From: Portulaca oleracea
Taxonomy: Eukaryota > Streptophyta > Magnoliopsida > Caryophyllales > Portulacaceae
Direction of reading: 5' to 3'
Assembly: GCA_029582165.1 (NCBI GenBank)
Contig: CM055886.1
Span: forward strand, 29,067,169-29,131,168
Length of the DNA stretch: 64,000 nucleotides
This document shows, one piece after another, positions 63,818-64,000 of the stretch. Numbering within the stretch: the first letter of the stretch is position 1; every line of letters begins with the position of its first letter. Under the pieces are notes generated by a model, which was not told the origin of the DNA, searched no databases, and saw nothing but the letters and a program-made list of their open reading frames with translations. The translations under genes were made by a program, and so were the position numbers.

Positions 63818-64000
63818 CAAACTTAGCACAACACTTTTCCATGTTTTTTAGCAAATTTACAAGTTTTGTCCCAAACTTTTTCGATTTGTTTTCTAATTTT
63901 TATGATTTCCCCCTTTTATTCCTTTAAATTATAATAATTATTTAGATTCTAAAAAAAAAATCTAAAAGTGCTTTCAGTAAATGCACTTCATAAACTTCCT
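63818..64000. other. Window end, A/T-rich, nothing recognised
   Basis: T-rich then A-rich DNA. The short ORF at 63709-63927 spans repeat copy 3 and is not credible. Confidence 0.5.

Overview
This window is nuclear DNA of a flowering plant, almost certainly a eudicot. It carries intron-bearing plant genes with chloroplast transit peptides (transketolase, EPSP synthase), a plant UDP-glucuronate 4-epimerase, cytosolic ribosomal protein S18, and a dense load of plant transposons (Athila-type and Tekay-like Ty3/gypsy, Ty1/copia, LINE, TRIM, Helitron-like, MITEs). The N-terminus of the EPSP synthase (MAQATTI...LPK...LPKS) looks most like the Caryophyllales proteins I know. That is only a hint.

Layout. 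1-12031 is the 3' part of a decayed Athila-type element: a broken pol (RT, RNase H, integrase), a spacer, an env-position ORF with a frameshift, a long A-rich non-coding tail, and a 1451-bp 3' LTR. The tail is split by a complete 3376-bp solo LTR with a perfect 5-bp target duplication. 12032-16900 is repeat-rich and has no gene. 16929-20333 is a plastid transketolase gene (7 exons, 742 aa). 20650-25450 is a MITE/TRIM nest. 25703-31480 is EPSP synthase (8 exons, 514 aa, one GC-AG intron). 32715-34037 is an intronless UDP-glucuronate 4-epimerase. 36261-37840 is RPS18 (4 exons, 152 aa), with a telo-box/TATA promoter. 38400-43000 holds a possible large inverted-repeat element, a Mutator-like foldback element and a 5'-truncated LINE. 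45156-45986 (minus) is a TSR3-type rRNA aminocarboxypropyltransferase. 47526-51107 is a non-autonomous Helitron-like block (minus) carrying other insertions. 52448-55974 (minus) is a KptA/Tpt1 RNA 2'-phosphotransferase (8 exons, 312 aa). 57640-62670 (minus) is a structurally complete but coding-dead Ty1/copia element. After it come short coding-like remnants of unknown or uncertain identity.

How the genes relate. Transketolase makes erythrose 4-phosphate, a precursor of the shikimate pathway in which EPSP synthase acts; the two plastid genes are same-strand neighbours about 5.4 kb apart. RPS18, TSR3 and Tpt1 are a loose set of translation/RNA-modification genes with separate promoters, not an operon. 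All exon joins were checked by hand for reading phase and splice dinucleotides; all introns are GT-AG except EPSPS intron 7. No CRISPR array, tRNA or rRNA gene was found.
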